Source: Zoogloeaceae bacterium (GTDB lineage Bacteria > Pseudomonadota > Gammaproteobacteria > Burkholderiales > Rhodocyclaceae). Taken from it: 36,052 nt of DNA. The stretch covers positions 1 through 36,052 of the forward strand of contig JAIRLE010000039.1 in the NCBI GenBank assembly GCA_031259605.1. Direction: 5' to 3'. Positions 34,737 to 36,052 of the stretch are shown here, piece by piece. Positions within the stretch are counted from its first letter, which is position 1. Each line of letters opens with the position of its first letter. Position numbers and translations under genes: made by a program. The notes beneath the pieces are model-generated. The model was not told where the DNA came from. It searched no databases and saw only the letters and a program-made list of their open reading frames with translations.

Positions 34737-35380
34737 CAGAGATGGTCGTAAACCCATTTTGGCATATAGTACTTGCGGGCATTGAAAATGCCGCCGATCA
34801 ATTTGGCACCGACCTGGGTCAGGCGCTGGGCGGCGGCTTGGGCGACTTCCCAGCGCGTTTCCTCGCCACGCACCACCAGCGCCACGCCATCGGCCTGGGT
34901 GCTGATGGCCAGCGTATCGGAACTGGCGTATACCGCCTCGCCGTCGATTACCACGAAACGGTACCGTTCGCCCAGTTGCGCGAACAGATTGCGCAAGCGC
35001 TGGGGATCCAGGCGTTCGCCATGCCGCGGATGGACGCCCACCGGCATGATGTCGCAAGACAGACCTTCCACTTGAACGAGACATTCCTCGATGGCGGGTG
35101 CCTGCCCAGGCAATGCCAAATCCATGAATCCCGGCTGCTCCTGCAACGCCAGACGCCGCGTGATGCTGTTGGCGGACAGACTGGCGTCCATCAGCAACAC
35201 CGATGTGTGGCTGCTGCGCGCCAGTTCGCTGGCCAGGGCTATGGCGCTGGTCGTGACGCCGTTGCCCGCATTCGCCGCGGTGAGCAGCAGCACGTTCAAG
35301 CCCTGATCGAGCACGATGGCGGCAAGATTGCTTTCGCTGGGCGCAAAAATCCGCAAGGTGTTTGGAATCGGGCTATCCAT
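34736..35380 (-). CDS. Degenerate CpsD/BY-kinase-like ATPase of the exopolysaccharide operon
   Basis: This 214-residue cytoplasmic protein has the fold pattern of CpsD/Wzc-type bacterial tyrosine kinases. The Walker A loop reads AGNGVTT (38-44), so the essential Lys of GxGKST/T is Val42. The Walker A' region is VLLMDASL (61-68) and the Walker B region is RFVVIDGEAV (141-150), both keeping an Asp. The C-terminus has only three Tyr (KYYMPKWVYDHL), rather than a long tyrosine cluster. It lies between the sugar transferase (2-bp gap) and the OPX gene, so it is probably a non-catalytic or weakly active partner of the PCP protein. A MinD/ParA-like role is less likely. Confidence 0.8.
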   Translation of the reverse strand: MDSPIPNTLRIFAPSESNLAAIVLDQGLNVLLLTAANAGNGVTTSAIALASELARSSHTSVLLMDASLSANSITRRLALQEQPGFMDLALPGQAPAIEECLVQVEGLSCDIMPVGVHPRHGERLDPQRLRNLFAQLGERYRFVVIDGEAVYASSDTLAISTQADGVALVVRGEETRWEVAQAAAQRLTQVGAKLIGGIFNARKYYMPKWVYDHL

Positions 35381-35382
35381 CG

Positions 35383-35985
35383 TCAACTGGCTCCATGCGC
35401 GCTGAGTACTGCAAAAGGTGTCTTGAGCAGGATTTTCAAATCCAGCCACGGACTTTGCCGGGCGATGTATTGCAGGTCGATGATGACCCGATCGTCAAAC
35501 CCCACGTTGCTGCGGCCGGAAATCTGCCACAGGCCGGTAACGCCGGGATAAACCCCCAGACGGCCAAGATGGGCTTCCTTGTAGGCTTGCGCGTGAAATG
35601 AAGTCGGACGCGGGCCGACCAGGCGCATTTGCCCGCATAACACATTGAACAGGTTGGGCAGCTCGTCCAGGCTGGTGCGGCGCAAGATGCCGCCAATGCT
35701 CGTGACGCGCGGATCGCGGTCGATTTTGAAATCCACAGAATCCGGGCCATGCTTGTTCATGTGACGTATCGAATGCTTCAATGTCTCCGCATCGACCACC
35801 ATGGTACGGAACTTGATCATGCCAAAACGGCGGCCCCGGAATCCGGTGCGCTGCTGTATGAAAAACACAGGGCCGGGACTGGTCAGCTTGATGGTGACGG
35901 CAATCGCCAATAACAGCGGGGAAAACAGCATTACCAGAAAACTGGCCGTCAGCACGGAAGTCAAATGTTTGGTGCGGGACAGCAC
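35383..35985 (-). CDS. Polyprenyl-phosphate sugar-1-phosphate transferase, probably 5'-truncated
   Basis: At least 200 residues of the catalytic domain of a PssY/WbaP-type initiating transferase are present. One membrane segment (LTSVLTASFLVMLFSPLLLAIAV) is followed by SPGPVFFIQQRTGFRGRRFGMIKFRTM, DELPNLFNVLCGQMRLVGPRP and YPGVTGLWQISGRS. It would transfer a sugar phosphate to undecaprenyl phosphate as the first step of repeat-unit synthesis. The only visible start is a GTG at 35985 without a ribosome binding site, 6 bp from the poly-G end of the window. A larger N-terminal multi-span domain was probably lost. A short WecP-like form is the alternative. Confidence 0.85.
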   Translation of the reverse strand: MLSRTKHLTSVLTASFLVMLFSPLLLAIAVTIKLTSPGPVFFIQQRTGFRGRRFGMIKFRTMVVDAETLKHSIRHMNKHGPDSVDFKIDRDPRVTSIGGILRRTSLDELPNLFNVLCGQMRLVGPRPTSFHAQAYKEAHLGRLGVYPGVTGLWQISGRSNVGFDDRVIIDLQYIARQSPWLDLKILLKTPFAVLSAHGAS

Positions 35986-35990
35986 CCAGG

Positions 35991-36052
35991 GCGGGGGGGG
36001 GGGGGGGGGGGGGGGGGGCGGCGGGGGGGGGGGCGGGGGGCGGGGGGGGGGG
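35991..36052. other. Poly-G run at the contig end, probable sequencing artefact
   Basis: The last ~62 bases are almost only G with five scattered C. This is typical of no-signal base calls or assembly ends, not of genomic DNA, and it interrupts the sugar transferase gene. Confidence 0.85.

Overview
The window is a GC-rich chromosomal segment of a proteobacterium, most likely a betaproteobacterium. This rests on the protein families and on the gene order: tRNA-Pro/Arg/His-mutY-dnaB-aroC-greB, grpE-dnaK-dnaJ, trxA-rho, and an NrdA with two ATP-cones. It appears to be a contig end, because the last ~60 bases are almost pure G. No phage, integrase, transposase or CRISPR array was found. Coding is dense, and most long ORFs opposite the annotated genes are antisense shadows.

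Layout. (1) Positions 1-5900, minus strand: the start of an RHS/YD-repeat-like gene, then a class Ia ribonucleotide reductase locus read nrdA - unknown membrane-anchored protein - nrdB. nrdA is preceded by a clear cobalamin riboswitch, a sigma70-type promoter and a pair of NrdR-box-like sites 31 bp apart. The nrdA 3' end carries two heptanucleotide arrays and is followed by a 100-bp palindromic repeat. (2) 5900-11309: a Ser/Thr kinase with a C-terminal cyclic-nucleotide-binding domain, divergent from grpE-dnaK-dnaJ. A near-perfect sigma32 promoter lies inside the first codons of the kinase, and a second lies before dnaK. (3) 11384-13790: a Tat-exported transglutaminase-like protein whose expected catalytic Cys is Ser, overlapping an M20D amidohydrolase gene. 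A ~117-bp palindromic MITE-like element fills the gap to convergent greB. (4) 13909-18711, minus strand: tRNA-Pro, tRNA-Arg, tRNA-His, mutY, dnaB, aroC, a small unknown gene and greB, tightly packed; mutY starts 6 nt after the tRNA-His CCA end. (5) 18950-21237: dksA (plus strand) facing trxA-rho (minus strand) across a bidirectional terminator. (6) 21415-35985, minus strand: a twelve-gene exopolysaccharide operon of the Wzx/Wzy type.

In the exopolysaccharide operon a polyprenyl-phosphate sugar transferase would start the repeat unit and three glycosyltransferases would extend it. A Wzx flippase, fused here to a polysaccharide deacetylase, would move the unit across the inner membrane, and an O-antigen-ligase-family protein would polymerise it. 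A Wzz/PCP protein, a kinase-like partner that lacks the Walker A lysine, and an outer-membrane polysaccharide export lipoprotein would control length and export. A secreted TIM-barrel glycosidase-like protein and two GNAT acetyltransferases close the operon. Nearly every junction is a 1- to 11-bp gap or an ATGA/TGATG overlap.

The most unusual points are: dual NrdR plus B12-riboswitch control of nrdA; heptamer arrays whose copy number would shift the frame of the catalytic tail of NrdA; the deacetylase-flippase fusion; the degenerate tyrosine-kinase-like protein; mutY placed to become nearly leaderless after tRNA processing; and the Cys-to-Ser transglutaminase. No wholly new system could be demonstrated from the sequence alone.
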